Below, in pieces: positions 15,917-24,874 of a DNA stretch of 64,000 nucleotides; position 1 is the stretch's first letter, and each line of letters begins with the position of its first letter. The notes under the pieces were generated by a model that saw only the letters and a program-made list of their open reading frames with translations, did no database searches and was not told the origin of the DNA. This DNA is from BPIH01 sp042408535 (GTDB taxonomy: Bacteria; Chloroflexota; Limnocylindria; Limnocylindrales; CSP1-4), in the NCBI GenBank assembly GCA_042408535.1, contig JBHORA010000007.1, forward strand, positions 3,869 to 67,868. Direction: 5' to 3'. The position numbers were made by a program, and so were the translations under genes.

Positions 15917-17055
15917 CGGCCCGGCACGCTCCCACGCCCCGTCAGCAAGGAAGTCCAATCCTGGGGCTGGCCACGGTGGCAGCATTGGCGATATCGGTGC
16001 TCATCGTGGCCGCGCGCCCGGTTCCGGAGACTCGGGGCGGGGCGATGACCGGAGTGGCTCGAGCGACGTTGTCCGCTCCTGGTCCGGTGGCTCGGTCGGA
16101 GGTCGAGCTGGCGGGGGAAGCGTATGACCTCGAGTACGATCCGGTGCGGGGCAAGCTCTGGCTAGCGATCATGCGGGCGACCGGGCCGGACGACCTTGTG
16201 TCCGTCGACGTCGAGACCCTCGGGCAGGAGGCGTGGGCGCTCCCCGACGCGGACTACGGGGGCTTCTTGAGTCGCGTCAAGATCGGGGCCGATGGGGCCG
16301 TATGGGTGACGCAGCCATACCGGCTGATGCGGTTCGATCCCGGGTCATCGTCCCTCGCCGAACGTACGTTCGACCTTTTCGTTCCCGACGCCCTCGCGGG
16401 CGCGCTCGATCCCGGAGCTCCCCTCCCCGGGACGTGGATCTCGGCCATCACTCCCGACGCTGGCGCCATCCTCGTCGCGCGGAACAACGTGCCGTACCTG
16501 GTCCGTCTGAACGACTTGCTCGTGGAAGTCGAGCGGATCCCTGTCCCTGACTCCTACGCTGGAGCTCAGGACTTGGCAGTGGCCGGGCCGGATCGGATCT
16601 GGGTTCTCTCCGGACCGACGGCGCCGCCGTCGGTCGCGCTCTTGCGGCTGGACGGCGAGGTCCTCGCCGAGGTCGAAGGAGGTGGAACGCGACTTGCGTC
16701 GGCCGAGGGCCGAACCATCGCCCTCGGCGTCGGCGGCGGCTCGGTCCAGCTCAACCCCGATGGGTCGTTCTCGACTGGTCCAGGTCTTGGGCGCTCGGAT
16801 CCCTCGCGCGCTGCCGGGCTCGGTAGCCGAACGGTGATCTACGACGCTGGTGCCGGGACGATCACGCTCTTCGAGGGATCGATCGTGATCGGCCAGCTCG
16901 TCCTCGGCGAGCGGATGATCGAGGTTCCGAATCCGGCTGGCGGGACGACGATCGGACGGATCCGCCCCGCGGTGAACGACGTGGCGCTCGACGGGAAGGG
17001 TCGAGTCTGGTATCTCGATGGCCGGGCCCACATGCTCGTTCGGTTGGCCTGGTAG
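15913..17055 (+). CDS. Membrane-anchored beta-propeller-like protein
   Basis: A 380-residue protein with one N-terminal transmembrane or signal segment (LGLATVAALAISVLIVAARP, about 18-37) and a repetitive body with strand motifs such as LEYDPVRGKLWLAIM, VKIGADGAVWVTQPYRLMRFDP, LAVAGPDRIWVLSG and VALDGKGRVWYLDGR. These alternating G-x-V/I-W strands resemble SMP-30/NHL/YVTN-like propellers, so the folded part is probably extracytoplasmic. No catalytic residues are recognised. Its start overlaps the upstream fragment and its end overlaps the following lipoprotein gene, so the three are one transcript. Confidence 0.65.
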   Translation: MTARHAPTPRQQGSPILGLATVAALAISVLIVAARPVPETRGGAMTGVARATLSAPGPVARSEVELAGEAYDLEYDPVRGKLWLAIMRATGPDDLVSVDVETLGQEAWALPDADYGGFLSRVKIGADGAVWVTQPYRLMRFDPGSSSLAERTFDLFVPDALAGALDPGAPLPGTWISAITPDAGAILVARNNVPYLVRLNDLLVEVERIPVPDSYAGAQDLAVAGPDRIWVLSGPTAPPSVALLRLDGEVLAEVEGGGTRLASAEGRTIALGVGGGSVQLNPDGSFSTGPGLGRSDPSRAAGLGSRTVIYDAGAGTITLFEGSIVIGQLVLGERMIEVPNPAGGTTIGRIRPAVNDVALDGKGRVWYLDGRAHMLVRLAW

Positions 17056-17968
17056 GGGGCGGCGCGCGCGCGTCGGCCTCCGCGCGCTTCTCGTCGGAGC
17101 CATTCTCGCCGGTTGCCAGGCGGTTCTGCCGTCGCCGACACCGCCGCTACGTTCGCCGGCACTCGAACTTGCACGGTTTGTCGCCGATGGCCTCGTGTTC
17201 GACTACCCCACCACCTGGCGGCGGCTCGACGTGCGCGGCCACACGAGCTTCTCTGACACCGTCGTCGCTCTCGTTGGCGGTTCGGTGCCGCCCTGCCGGA
17301 CGGCCTGCGACCTCGATGCGCTCCAGCTCGCCCCAGGATCGGTCCTGTTCGTCGTGACCCGTTACTCCAGCCCCGTCCCGCGAGATTCCAGCGACCTCAT
17401 CGCGAACCCGACCACGACCGTGGCCGGCCTGCCGTCGGAGGTCGAGGCGACCGTCGGAGGGCGCAACGGCGCGGACGCCACGCTGAGGTGGCGGTTTCCT
17501 GCTCCCCGCTCGGTGGGTTCGTGGTACGAGTTCGTGGTCCGTGTTCGCGGCCCCGGCCAGGAGGCTCGAGAAGCGGAGGCTGCCGCCGTCGTCCGCTCCA
17601 CGCGCCCTGATCCTCCCTTGGCGCCACTGCCGACCGACCGAGAAGCACTGACGCGAATCCTCGGTCTGGCGTTGGATCATCTAGGGGCGCATTCAACGGC
17701 GTTTCGGTGTTTTCCGCGAGCCGTCGGTCGCCGGACAGATGTTGTCACCCAGGACATCTGGGGTACGGATCTCGATCGGCCTGTAGCGGTCACGTGCGCG
17801 GTCGAGCGCATCGAGCCGACCGTCGTCGGCCTCCTGAAGCTGCGGTTGTCGCTCCAGCGCGCCGACGGGAGGCCCGAGGCCAGCGTGGAGCGGCTCAGCG
17901 TATGGGTCGACCCGGACGGCGCCATCGTTTCGATGCTCGTCGAGGACGGTATCGATCTCGGGGGATGA
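17018..17968 (+). CDS. Lipoprotein of unknown function
   Basis: A 316-residue protein whose only usable start, the ATG at 17018, lies 38 bp inside the preceding gene. Residues about 22-33 (LRALLVGAILAGC) form a lipobox, with Cys33 as the predicted lipidated residue, followed by a Pro/Ser linker. The rest includes DGLVFDYPTTWRRL, a phrase common in secreted Chloroflexota and actinobacterial proteins that look like PsbP/DUF1795-type folds, plus two Cys pairs. Function unknown. It ends just before a 20-bp tandem duplication. Confidence 0.6.
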   Translation: MAGPTCSFGWPGRGRRARVGLRALLVGAILAGCQAVLPSPTPPLRSPALELARFVADGLVFDYPTTWRRLDVRGHTSFSDTVVALVGGSVPPCRTACDLDALQLAPGSVLFVVTRYSSPVPRDSSDLIANPTTTVAGLPSEVEATVGGRNGADATLRWRFPAPRSVGSWYEFVVRVRGPGQEAREAEAAAVVRSTRPDPPLAPLPTDREALTRILGLALDHLGAHSTAFRCFPRAVGRRTDVVTQDIWGTDLDRPVAVTCAVERIEPTVVGLLKLRLSLQRADGRPEASVERLSVWVDPDGAIVSMLVEDGIDLGG

Positions 17969-18000
17969 CCACAACTCGTCGGGGATGACCGCAACTCGCC
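17961..18000. repeat. Two tandem copies of a 20-bp unit over a stop codon
   Basis: GGGGATGACCACAACTCGTC and GGGGATGACCGCAACTCGCC, adjacent and differing at two positions. The first copy contains the TGA that ends the lipoprotein gene, so the duplication begins within the last codons of that gene. Confidence 0.8.
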
Positions 18001-18056
18001 GACATCCCTGGCGCTGCCCGGCACGTTGACGGGAGCGAGGGCCGGCCCCATTCGAA

Positions 18057-19409
18057 TCAGGCACCCGCGGCCGCCAGGCTCTCGGCGAGGATCCCGATGG
18101 CGAGCTCGACCTCCTCAGCGGTCGTCACGAGGGGCGGGATGATCCGGATGACGTTCCCGTACGAGCCGGCGGTGAGGACGATGAGCCGCCGGGCGAGGGC
18201 CTCGGCCTGGACCCGCTTCGTCAGCTCCGGATCGGGCAGCCGGCCGTCACCCGCGTCCGGTCGGACGAGCTCGAGGGCGACCATGCAGCCGAGGCCGCGG
18301 ACGTCGCCGACGGTCGGGTGGTCGGCGGCGACCCGCCGGAGGCCGGCGAGGAGCTGGGCGCCCCGGGCGGCCGCGTTCGCGACGAGCCCCTCCTCCTCGA
18401 TGACGTCGAGGGTCGCCAGGGCGGCGGCGCAGGCGACGACGTTGCCGCCGTACGTCCCGCCGTGGGTCCCTGGCGCCCAGCGATCGAGGAGGTCCCGCCG
18501 GGCGATGATGCCCGACAGCGGGAGCCCGGAGGCGATCCCCTTCGCTACGACGAGGATGTCGGGCTCGACCCCGGTGTGCTCGACGGCGAAGAGCCGGCCG
18601 GTCCGCCCGAAGCCGGTCTGGATCTCGTCGACGACGAGGAGGATCCCGTGACGGCGGGTGATCGCCCGGAGGCGGGGCAAAAAGTCGGGCGGTGGGACGA
18701 TGTAGCCGCCCTCGCCGATGACCGGCTCGACGATGGCCGCCGCGACCCGGGAGGGGTCGACGAGCTGATGGAAGAGGAGGTCGAGCCGCTCCTCCCAGTC
18801 GCAGCTGCAGCGCTCGATCGGGTGGGGACCGCCCGGGGCCCGGTAGCAGTACGGGAAGTCGGCATGGTAGACGGAGCCCGGCAACGGCTCGTAGGCCGCC
18901 CGATAGACCTCCTTGGCGCTCGTCAGGGCCATGGCCTGGGCCGTTCGCCCGTGGAAGCCGTACCGGAAGGCGACGATCGCCGGGCGCCCCGTCGCCACCC
19001 GGGCCAGCTTCACGGCCGCTTCGACGGCCTCGGCGCCGCTGTTCGAGAGGAAGACACCCCACGGCCCACCCGGGAGGAGGGCGGCGAGGCGAGCGTGGAG
19101 CCGGAGACCTGGCTCGTGGAAGACGATGTTCTGCTGGCCGTGGATGAGCTTTGCCGCCTGCTCGGCGATGGCCGCTGCGACCCGGGGATGGGCGTGGCCG
19201 GTGTTCGTGACGCCGATCCCCGACGAGTAGTCGAGGTACCGCTCGCCGTCGACGGTCACGAGCCACGACCCCTCGCCCCGCTCGACAACGAGGTCGGTGA
19301 TCCGGCTCCAGACGGCCGGCACGACGGACCGGTCGGGGAGGGGCCCGCCGCGATCGGGCCGAGCGGCGGACAGAGCAGACTCGTCGGGGGCGGCGTTCGC
19401 TTCGATCAT
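18057..19409 (-). CDS. gabT: Class III aminotransferase, probably 4-aminobutyrate/polyamine type
   Basis: A 450-residue PLP enzyme of the GabT/ornithine aminotransferase class. Visible motifs: LDYSSGIGVTNTGHAHP near residue 60, SNSGAEAVEAAVKLAR (PLP phosphate), GFHGRT, VDEIQTGFGRTG (PLP ring Asp) and VVAKGIASGLPLSG with the Schiff-base lysine. It would transfer the amino group of 4-aminobutyrate or a related omega-amine to 2-oxoglutarate. The ATG at 19409 follows GAGGAAG. As last gene of the polyamine importer operon, a role in putrescine/GABA breakdown is the simplest reading; the symbol rests partly on this context. Confidence 0.8.
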   Translation of the reverse strand: MIEANAAPDESALSAARPDRGGPLPDRSVVPAVWSRITDLVVERGEGSWLVTVDGERYLDYSSGIGVTNTGHAHPRVAAAIAEQAAKLIHGQQNIVFHEPGLRLHARLAALLPGGPWGVFLSNSGAEAVEAAVKLARVATGRPAIVAFRYGFHGRTAQAMALTSAKEVYRAAYEPLPGSVYHADFPYCYRAPGGPHPIERCSCDWEERLDLLFHQLVDPSRVAAAIVEPVIGEGGYIVPPPDFLPRLRAITRRHGILLVVDEIQTGFGRTGRLFAVEHTGVEPDILVVAKGIASGLPLSGIIARRDLLDRWAPGTHGGTYGGNVVACAAALATLDVIEEEGLVANAAARGAQLLAGLRRVAADHPTVGDVRGLGCMVALELVRPDAGDGRLPDPELTKRVQAEALARRLIVLTAGSYGNVIRIIPPLVTTAEEVELAIGILAESLAAAGA

Positions 19410-19475
19410 CGTTACTTCCTCGTCATTCCTCGGCCGGGCGGACGGCGAGCCGGTGACCGGCCGGCCGAGCACGGG

Positions 19476-20456
19476 CTAGAAGGATGGTGGCGTGTTCACC
19501 CAGATGAGACGGGCCTCCCTCGAGCCGAGGCAGGCGAACCGATGGGGGAGCGTCGATGGGTAGGTGAGGGCGTCGCCGGGGCCGAGCTCGTAGTACTCGG
19601 CCTCGTCGAGCCAGACCCCGATCCGGCCGTCGAGGACGAACATGAACTCCTCGCCTGGGTGGTGGTACGTCCCATCGGACGTTGCCCCGGGGGCAAGGAC
19701 GAAGAGCTGGGGTTCGAGGAGCGTTGCCTCGACGGCGAGGTCCTCGATCCGGACGCCACCCCCGGCCTCGATGATCCGGCGCTCGTCCCGACGGACGAGG
19801 CGGGTGCGGCGGACCGGCCCGCTGGCGAGGGCCGGGTCGGCGGTCGGCTCGGCCGTCAGCTCGGCGAGGGTCGCGTCACAGGCGGCGAGGGTTCGCCGGA
19901 GGGCCGCCACGGAGATCCCCGACAGACCCCGCTCGACGGCCGACAGGAACGAGATCGAGAGGCCGGACCGGGCGCTGACCTCGCGGAGGGTGAGGCGACG
20001 CCGGGTCCGAAGGGAGCGGAGGCGAGCGCCGAGATCGTTCGTCGTGGCGACGCCCGATCGACGAGAGCGGCGCTGGGCTCCGGACGCCTCGCCGGCCGGA
20101 CCCGCCGACGGGCGCCGCTCGGCGCTGTCGGGGCGCCGAAGGCGACCTCTGGTGGGCTCGGGAAGGGGTCGGGCGGTGGCCGCGGCCTCGGCCGGGCCGG
20201 GGGACTCGTCGAGGAGCTGGCGGATCGCCGCCGCGTTCCAGCCCTCCTCGCGCCGCAGCCGGGCGATCCGGCGGAGGCGCTCGAGGGTCGGGCGGTCGTA
20301 GCGGCGGGCTCCACCCGGCGACCGGGTCGGCTCGACGAGCCCCTGCCGCTCCCAGAGCCGGAGCGTCGACGGGGAGACCCCGACGAGCCGTGCCGCTTCG
20401 GTCACTCCGAGGGCGTCGAGGAGCTCGTCGTCGACGAGGAGGACCGAGCTGACCAC
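19476..20456 (-). CDS. MerR-XRE-cupin fusion regulator
   Basis: A 326-residue three-domain protein. Residues about 12-78 are a MerR helix-turn-helix (VTEAARLVGVSPSTLRLWERQGLV...GGARRYD), an Arg/Pro/Ala linker follows, residues about 140-195 are an XRE helix-turn-helix (LRSLRTRRRLTLREVSARSGLS), and the end is a cupin (HHPGEEFMFVLDGRIGVWLDE, LGPGDALTYPSTLPHRF). XRE-cupin proteins such as PuuR control putrescine use in Escherichia coli; here an extra MerR domain is fused in front. GTG at 20456 follows AGGAAGG and lies 11 bp after the permease gene, within the operon it may control. Confidence 0.8.
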   Translation of the reverse strand: MVSSVLLVDDELLDALGVTEAARLVGVSPSTLRLWERQGLVEPTRSPGGARRYDRPTLERLRRIARLRREEGWNAAAIRQLLDESPGPAEAAATARPLPEPTRGRLRRPDSAERRPSAGPAGEASGAQRRSRRSGVATTNDLGARLRSLRTRRRLTLREVSARSGLSISFLSAVERGLSGISVAALRRTLAACDATLAELTAEPTADPALASGPVRRTRLVRRDERRIIEAGGGVRIEDLAVEATLLEPQLFVLAPGATSDGTYHHPGEEFMFVLDGRIGVWLDEAEYYELGPGDALTYPSTLPHRFACLGSREARLIWVNTPPSF

Positions 20457-20467
20457 GGCGATCCTTC

Positions 20468-21322
20468 CTAGGCCCGCCGCCGACCGAGGACGACGGAGAG
20501 GGCGACGAAGCCGACGGCGACGAGGAAGATGAGCGTCCCGATGACGTTCACCTGGACCGGGATCCCGATCCGGGCCGCCCCCCAGATGTACATCGGGAAG
20601 GTGACCGTCCGTCCGGCGGTGAAGTTCGTGATGACGAAGTCGTCGATGGAGAGGCTGAAGGCGAGGAGCGCCGCGGCGATGATCCCGGGCAGGATGAGGG
20701 GGAAGGTCACTCGCCAGAACGTCGCCCACTCGTTCGCCCCCAGATCCATGGCCGCCTCCTCGAGGTGGCGATCGAAGCCGACGAGGCGGGCCCGGACGGT
20801 GACGACGACGTAGCTGATGTTGAACATGATGTGGGCGATGAGGATCGTCAGCTCGTTCAGCGGGAAGAACGGCGGCCGACCGATGGCCACGAACATCGTC
20901 AGGAGCGAGGCGCCCATGACGATTTCGGGTGTCGCCATCGGGATGAAGATGAGGAGGTTCGTCGCTCCTGCGCCCCGGAACTGGTAGCGAACGAGGGCGA
21001 GGGCGATGAGGGTCCCGAGGGCGGTGGCAATGAGGGTGGAGGCGAAGGCGATCTTCAGACTCGTCACCACGGCCTCGAAGAGACCGGGTACGCCGAAGGG
21101 GTTGAGCCAGTACTTGAGGGTGAAGGCTCGCCAGGCGACGTTGCTCCGGCCGATCGGATCGTTCACGCTGAAGAGGGCGATGACGAAGACCGGGAGCATG
21201 AGGTAGAGGACGGCGAAGCCTGTGTAGGCGAGGAGAAGGTAGCGGTCGAAGAAGCGGGCGAAGCGGTCGAGCCAGCCGAGCCTCGGCCCGGCGAGCTCGG
21301 CGGCGACGGCTTGCCGAGCCAC
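20468..21322 (-). CDS. potC: Polyamine-type ABC permease PotC
   Basis: A 284-residue inner-membrane permease with six helices and an intact coupling motif EEAAMDLGANEWATFWRVTFP (quoted in part), the EAA loop that touches the ATPase. The N-terminus (FARFFDRYLLLAYTGFAVLYL) and FSVNDPIGRSN region match PotC/YdcV. It would form the pore with PotB. GTG start at 21322, 4 bp after the potB stop, in the leftward potA-potD-potB-potC order. Confidence 0.85.
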   Translation of the reverse strand: MARQAVAAELAGPRLGWLDRFARFFDRYLLLAYTGFAVLYLMLPVFVIALFSVNDPIGRSNVAWRAFTLKYWLNPFGVPGLFEAVVTSLKIAFASTLIATALGTLIALALVRYQFRGAGATNLLIFIPMATPEIVMGASLLTMFVAIGRPPFFPLNELTILIAHIMFNISYVVVTVRARLVGFDRHLEEAAMDLGANEWATFWRVTFPLILPGIIAAALLAFSLSIDDFVITNFTAGRTVTFPMYIWGAARIGIPVQVNVIGTLIFLVAVGFVALSVVLGRRRA

Positions 21323-21326
21323 CGGC

Positions 21327-22343
21327 TTAGATCCCCCGGACCGTGCTCGCGTTCTCCGTGCCGAGGAGGCGAGCGTAGATCGTCACGACGACGAGGATGG
21401 CGGCCATGAGGATGAAGCTGAGGGCCGAGGCCGTCGGGTAGTCGGCGTTGACGAGGAAGCGGGTCTGGATGACGTTCCCGATCATCGTCGTGCTCGGGTC
21501 GCCGAGGAGAGCTGCGTTCACGTAGTCGCCGAGGGCCGGGATCATGACGAGGAGCGTTCCGGCGAAGACGCCGGGCAGGGAGAGGGGGAAGGTGACCCGG
21601 GCGAAGGACTCCGAGAGGAAACCCGCCCCGACGACCGCCCCGCCACCGGCTCCCAGGGCGACCATGAGCGGCAGTTCGAAGCGGAAGATCGCTCCGAGGA
21701 GCCCGAAGAGGCCACCCCCGACGACCGCCCCGACGATCGTCCCGCCCGGGCGCCAGGGCCCGGCGTAGAGGTCCTCGGCGGCTTCCACGAGGTGGCGGTC
21801 GATCTTCTCCAAGGAGACGTAGATCGGGAGGGTCATGAAGGGCAGGAAGTTGTAGGTGATCCCCGAGACGACGGCGATCGGGGTGGCGAGGAGCCGGAAG
21901 CCGGGCGGCACGAGGCCGAGGTCCTTCAGCGGCCCGAGGACGATCCCGTCGTCGCCGAGGATGATCTTCCAGGCGAAGGTGCGGAGGAGGAAGCTCGTGA
22001 AGAAGGGCGCCACGACGAGGAAGAGAAGGAGGTTCTTCGCCCGTCCGCCCCGGAAGGCGATCGTGTAGGCGAGGGGGTAGGCGATGAGGAAGGTGAGGAT
22101 CGTCGCCGCCAGGGCGTAGAGGATCGAGCGGCCGAACTGTTCCCCATAGCGCTCGAGGGCGGTCGGATACGTCCGCCAGTTCTCGAGGGAAAAGCGGAAG
22201 CCGGTCTCGAGGGTCCCCGACCAGAAGGAGCTGATGAACATCTGGACGGCCGGGTAGACGTAGAAGACGGCCAGCCAGAGGAGGCCCGGTGCCAGGAGCA
22301 GGTACGGCACCAGGCCCCGGTGCCGGGTCAGGAAGGCCCCCAC
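21327..22343 (-). CDS. potB: Polyamine-type ABC permease PotB with an enlarged EAA loop
   Basis: A 338-residue permease, about 50 residues longer than PotB/PotH relatives. The extra length lies inside the coupling loop: EAAEDLYAGPW (188-197) and the normally adjacent FARVTFPLSLPG (247-258) are split by a Gly-rich, very hydrophobic stretch (GTIVGAVVGGGLFGLLGAIF and PLMVALGAGGGAVVGAGF) that could form two membrane helices. Both halves of the motif are intact, so this looks like an insertion rather than decay. GTG start at 22343 with GGGAG upstream. It pairs with PotC and the PotA ATPase. Confidence 0.85.
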   Translation of the reverse strand: MGAFLTRHRGLVPYLLLAPGLLWLAVFYVYPAVQMFISSFWSGTLETGFRFSLENWRTYPTALERYGEQFGRSILYALAATILTFLIAYPLAYTIAFRGGRAKNLLLFLVVAPFFTSFLLRTFAWKIILGDDGIVLGPLKDLGLVPPGFRLLATPIAVVSGITYNFLPFMTLPIYVSLEKIDRHLVEAAEDLYAGPWRPGGTIVGAVVGGGLFGLLGAIFRFELPLMVALGAGGGAVVGAGFLSESFARVTFPLSLPGVFAGTLLVMIPALGDYVNAALLGDPSTTMIGNVIQTRFLVNADYPTASALSFILMAAILVVVTIYARLLGTENASTVRGI

Positions 22344-22383
22344 GAAACCGACTCCCGCGTGCGTCGCGCTCCGGTGCCCGTCG

Positions 22384-23607
22384 TCAGGCGCCGATGAGGG
22401 TCGAGAACTGATCGTCGAAGTAGCGCTCTTCGTCCTCGGACAGGGACCGGAAGGCGCTGACCTTCGAGTAGGTGGCTTCGGTCGGGAAGATGAGCTCGTT
22501 CGTCACCAGGCTCTCGTCGATCTTCTTGATCGCCTCCTGGGCGCCCTTGACGGGGCAGATGTAGTTCACCCAGGCCTCGATCTGGGCGGCGATGTCGGGT
22601 CGGTAGACGAAGTCGATGAACACCTCGGCCGTGTACTTGTTCTTCGCCCCCTTCGGGATGAGCAGGCAGTCGTACCAGAGAACGCCGCCTTCGTCGGGGA
22701 TCGAGAAGCGGAGCGTCCGACGCTCGAGCTGCTTCTGGATGATGTCCCCCGACCAGGCCATGGCCAGGACGACGTTGCCCGAAACGAGGTCCTCGGCGTA
22801 CTCGTTGCCGGTGAAGGCCCGAACGATGCCGGCGTCCTTCGCCTTCTTCAGTTCGGCAATTGCCGCGTCGAACTGCTCCTTCGTGACCGTCGCGTTCTTG
22901 TAGCCGAGGCGGTTGAGGGCAAAGCTGACGCAGTCGCGCATCTCGGACAAGTACGTCACCCGCCCCTTCCACTTCGTGTCCCAGAGGGCGTTCACGCTCG
23001 TCAGCTCGCCGGTCACGGCGCTGTCGTAGCCGAGACCGGTCATCCCCGCCTGCCAGATGGCGTGGTAGTCGTTGTTCGGGTCGAAGTCGGCGCCCTTGTA
23101 GGCGTCCTCGAGGTTGGCCGGGAAGTTCTTCATGTGCGAGTGATCGAGCTTTTCGAGCCAGCCGAGGCGGACGAGGCGGGCGGCCATCCACTGGGTCAGG
23201 ACGATGAGGTCCCAGCCCGTGTCCTGGCCCGCCTCGAGGGGTGCTCGGATCGTGCCGAAGAACTCGTTGTTGTCGTTGATGACCTCGGCGTAGTTGACGG
23301 TTACCCCGTACTCGGCCTTGAAGTCCTCGAGGGTCTTGTGCTTCGTCGGGTCGTTCTCGTCGGTGTCGATGTAGAGGGGCCAGTTCGCGAAGTTCAGGAC
23401 GCTCGAAAGGGACGGCCCGGGAGTCGGCTCGGCCGAGGCTGGCGCCGACGGAGCCGCCGAGGGGCTCCCCGCCGCCGAGGGGCTCCCCGCCGCCGAGGGC
23501 GACGGGCTCTCGGTCCCGGGGCTGCCGCAGGCGGCGAGAAAGGCGCCGAAGCCGGCAAGGCCGGTCCCGACCAGGAACTGCCGGCGGCTGATGATCGGGT
23601 CGCGCAT
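22384..23607 (-). CDS. potD: Polyamine-type solute-binding lipoprotein PotD
   Basis: A 407-residue exported binding protein. The N-terminus has a Tat-type signal SRRQFLVGTGLAGFGAFLAAC with a lipobox Cys (about residue 27), then a Ser/Pro/Ala-rich linker with three near-identical SPSAAG units. The mature part begins LNFANWPLYID, the typical start of PotD/PotF proteins, and includes WDLIVLTQWMAARL and NYICPVKGAQEAI. It would capture spermidine, putrescine or a related amine outside the cell. The ATG at 23607 follows GGAGGAGGAAG. The family assignment is firm; the exact ligand is not. Confidence 0.85.
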   Translation of the reverse strand: MRDPIISRRQFLVGTGLAGFGAFLAACGSPGTESPSPSAAGSPSAAGSPSAAPSAPASAEPTPGPSLSSVLNFANWPLYIDTDENDPTKHKTLEDFKAEYGVTVNYAEVINDNNEFFGTIRAPLEAGQDTGWDLIVLTQWMAARLVRLGWLEKLDHSHMKNFPANLEDAYKGADFDPNNDYHAIWQAGMTGLGYDSAVTGELTSVNALWDTKWKGRVTYLSEMRDCVSFALNRLGYKNATVTKEQFDAAIAELKKAKDAGIVRAFTGNEYAEDLVSGNVVLAMAWSGDIIQKQLERRTLRFSIPDEGGVLWYDCLLIPKGAKNKYTAEVFIDFVYRPDIAAQIEAWVNYICPVKGAQEAIKKIDESLVTNELIFPTEATYSKVSAFRSLSEDEERYFDDQFSTLIGA

Positions 23608-23660
23608 CGCTTCCTCCTCCTGCTCAATGGGGCTGACGAGGGCCGCGGACCCGGGCTCGC

Positions 23661-24791
23661 TCACCCGGCCGCTGCCTCGTCGGTGTCCCGGTCGTCCTCG
23701 ACCGGCACGACGAAGGTGTGGTCCGGCGACCAGCTCAGGCGGACCTCCTCGCCGGGTCGCCAGAGTTCCGAGCGGGTGGCCCGCTCGACGTTCTGCTCGT
23801 AGACGGTGAGTCGGGCGCCGCCCCGGATCTCGACGATGTAGCTCGTCGAGACCCCCAGGTACGAGGCGTCCCGGACGACGCCGACAAGGGCGTTGTGGCC
23901 ATCGGGGATCGGCTCTTCGGGCTCTCGGAGGCGAATCTTCTCGGGCCGGACGCCGACCTCGATCCGGCTCAGGCCGGTCGTCTGGGCCCGAGGGATTCGA
24001 ACGGGCGTCTCGTCCCGGAGGCGGGCGACGGCGTAGTCGCCGACCGTCCCGTCCAGGGTCGCCGGGAGGAGGTTGCTGACGCCGAGGAAGCCGGCGACGA
24101 AGCGGCTCGCCGGGCGCTCGTAGAGACTCTCCGGGTCGCCGAGCTGCTCGTACCGGCCGCGGTTCATGACCGCGATCCGGTCTGACATCGTCATCGCCTC
24201 CTCCTGGTCATGGGTCACGTAGATGAACGTGATCCCCACCTCCTGCTGGATCCGCTTCAGCTCGACCTGCATCTGCTTGCGGAGCTTCAGGTCGAGGGCG
24301 CCGAGGGGCTCGTCGAGGAGGAGGACGGCCGGTCGGTTGACGAGGGCTCGGGCGAGGGCGACCCGCTGGGCCTGGCCGCCGCTGATCTGGCTCGGTCGTC
24401 GCTTTTCGAAGCCCGTCATCTCGACGAGCCGGAGCATCTCGGCGACCCGCTCCCGGACCTCCCGCTCGGGCACCCGCCGCCGGCGGAGGCCGAAGGCGAT
24501 GTTGTCGTAGACGTTCAGATGGGGAAAGAGGGCGTAGTTCTGGAAGACGGTGTTGACGTTCCGCCGGTACGGGGGCAGCCAGGTGACGTCCTCGCCCTGG
24601 AGCTCGATCCGGCCCTCCGTCGGCTGCTCGAAGCCGCCGATGATCCGGAGGGTCGTCGTCTTGCCGCAGCCCGACGGGCCGAGGAGGGAGAAGAACTCGC
24701 CCGACTCGACCTCGAGGTCGATGTGGTCGACGGCGACGGTGTCGCCGAAGCGCTTCGTCACACCGACGAGCCGGACGTCGATCGGGGCCAT
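23661..24791 (-). CDS. potA: Polyamine-type ABC ATPase PotA
   Basis: A 376-residue ATPase: Walker A GPSGCGKTT (about 39-47), Q-loop FQNYALFPHL, signature ISGGQAQRVALARAL, Walker B LLLDEPLGALDLKLR, H-loop VTHDQEEAMTMSDRI, then a C-terminal TOBE regulatory domain (from about 280). This is the PotA/UgpC-type layout, and the downstream PotD/PotB/PotC genes point to polyamine uptake. The ATG at 24791 is the first residue of the domain; the longer upstream frame is non-coding. First gene of the operon, with a promoter at 24875-24904. Confidence 0.9.
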   Translation of the reverse strand: MAPIDVRLVGVTKRFGDTVAVDHIDLEVESGEFFSLLGPSGCGKTTTLRIIGGFEQPTEGRIELQGEDVTWLPPYRRNVNTVFQNYALFPHLNVYDNIAFGLRRRRVPEREVRERVAEMLRLVEMTGFEKRRPSQISGGQAQRVALARALVNRPAVLLLDEPLGALDLKLRKQMQVELKRIQQEVGITFIYVTHDQEEAMTMSDRIAVMNRGRYEQLGDPESLYERPASRFVAGFLGVSNLLPATLDGTVGDYAVARLRDETPVRIPRAQTTGLSRIEVGVRPEKIRLREPEEPIPDGHNALVGVVRDASYLGVSTSYIVEIRGGARLTVYEQNVERATRSELWRPGEEVRLSWSPDHTFVVPVEDDRDTDEAAAG

Positions 24792-24874
24792 CTGTGGGTC
24801 GCGCTCCTCGTGTGGTTCCTGGGCCAGCGCGCTCCTGTTCGCCAGGGCTGGAGGGTTCCTGTAGATGAGACCCA

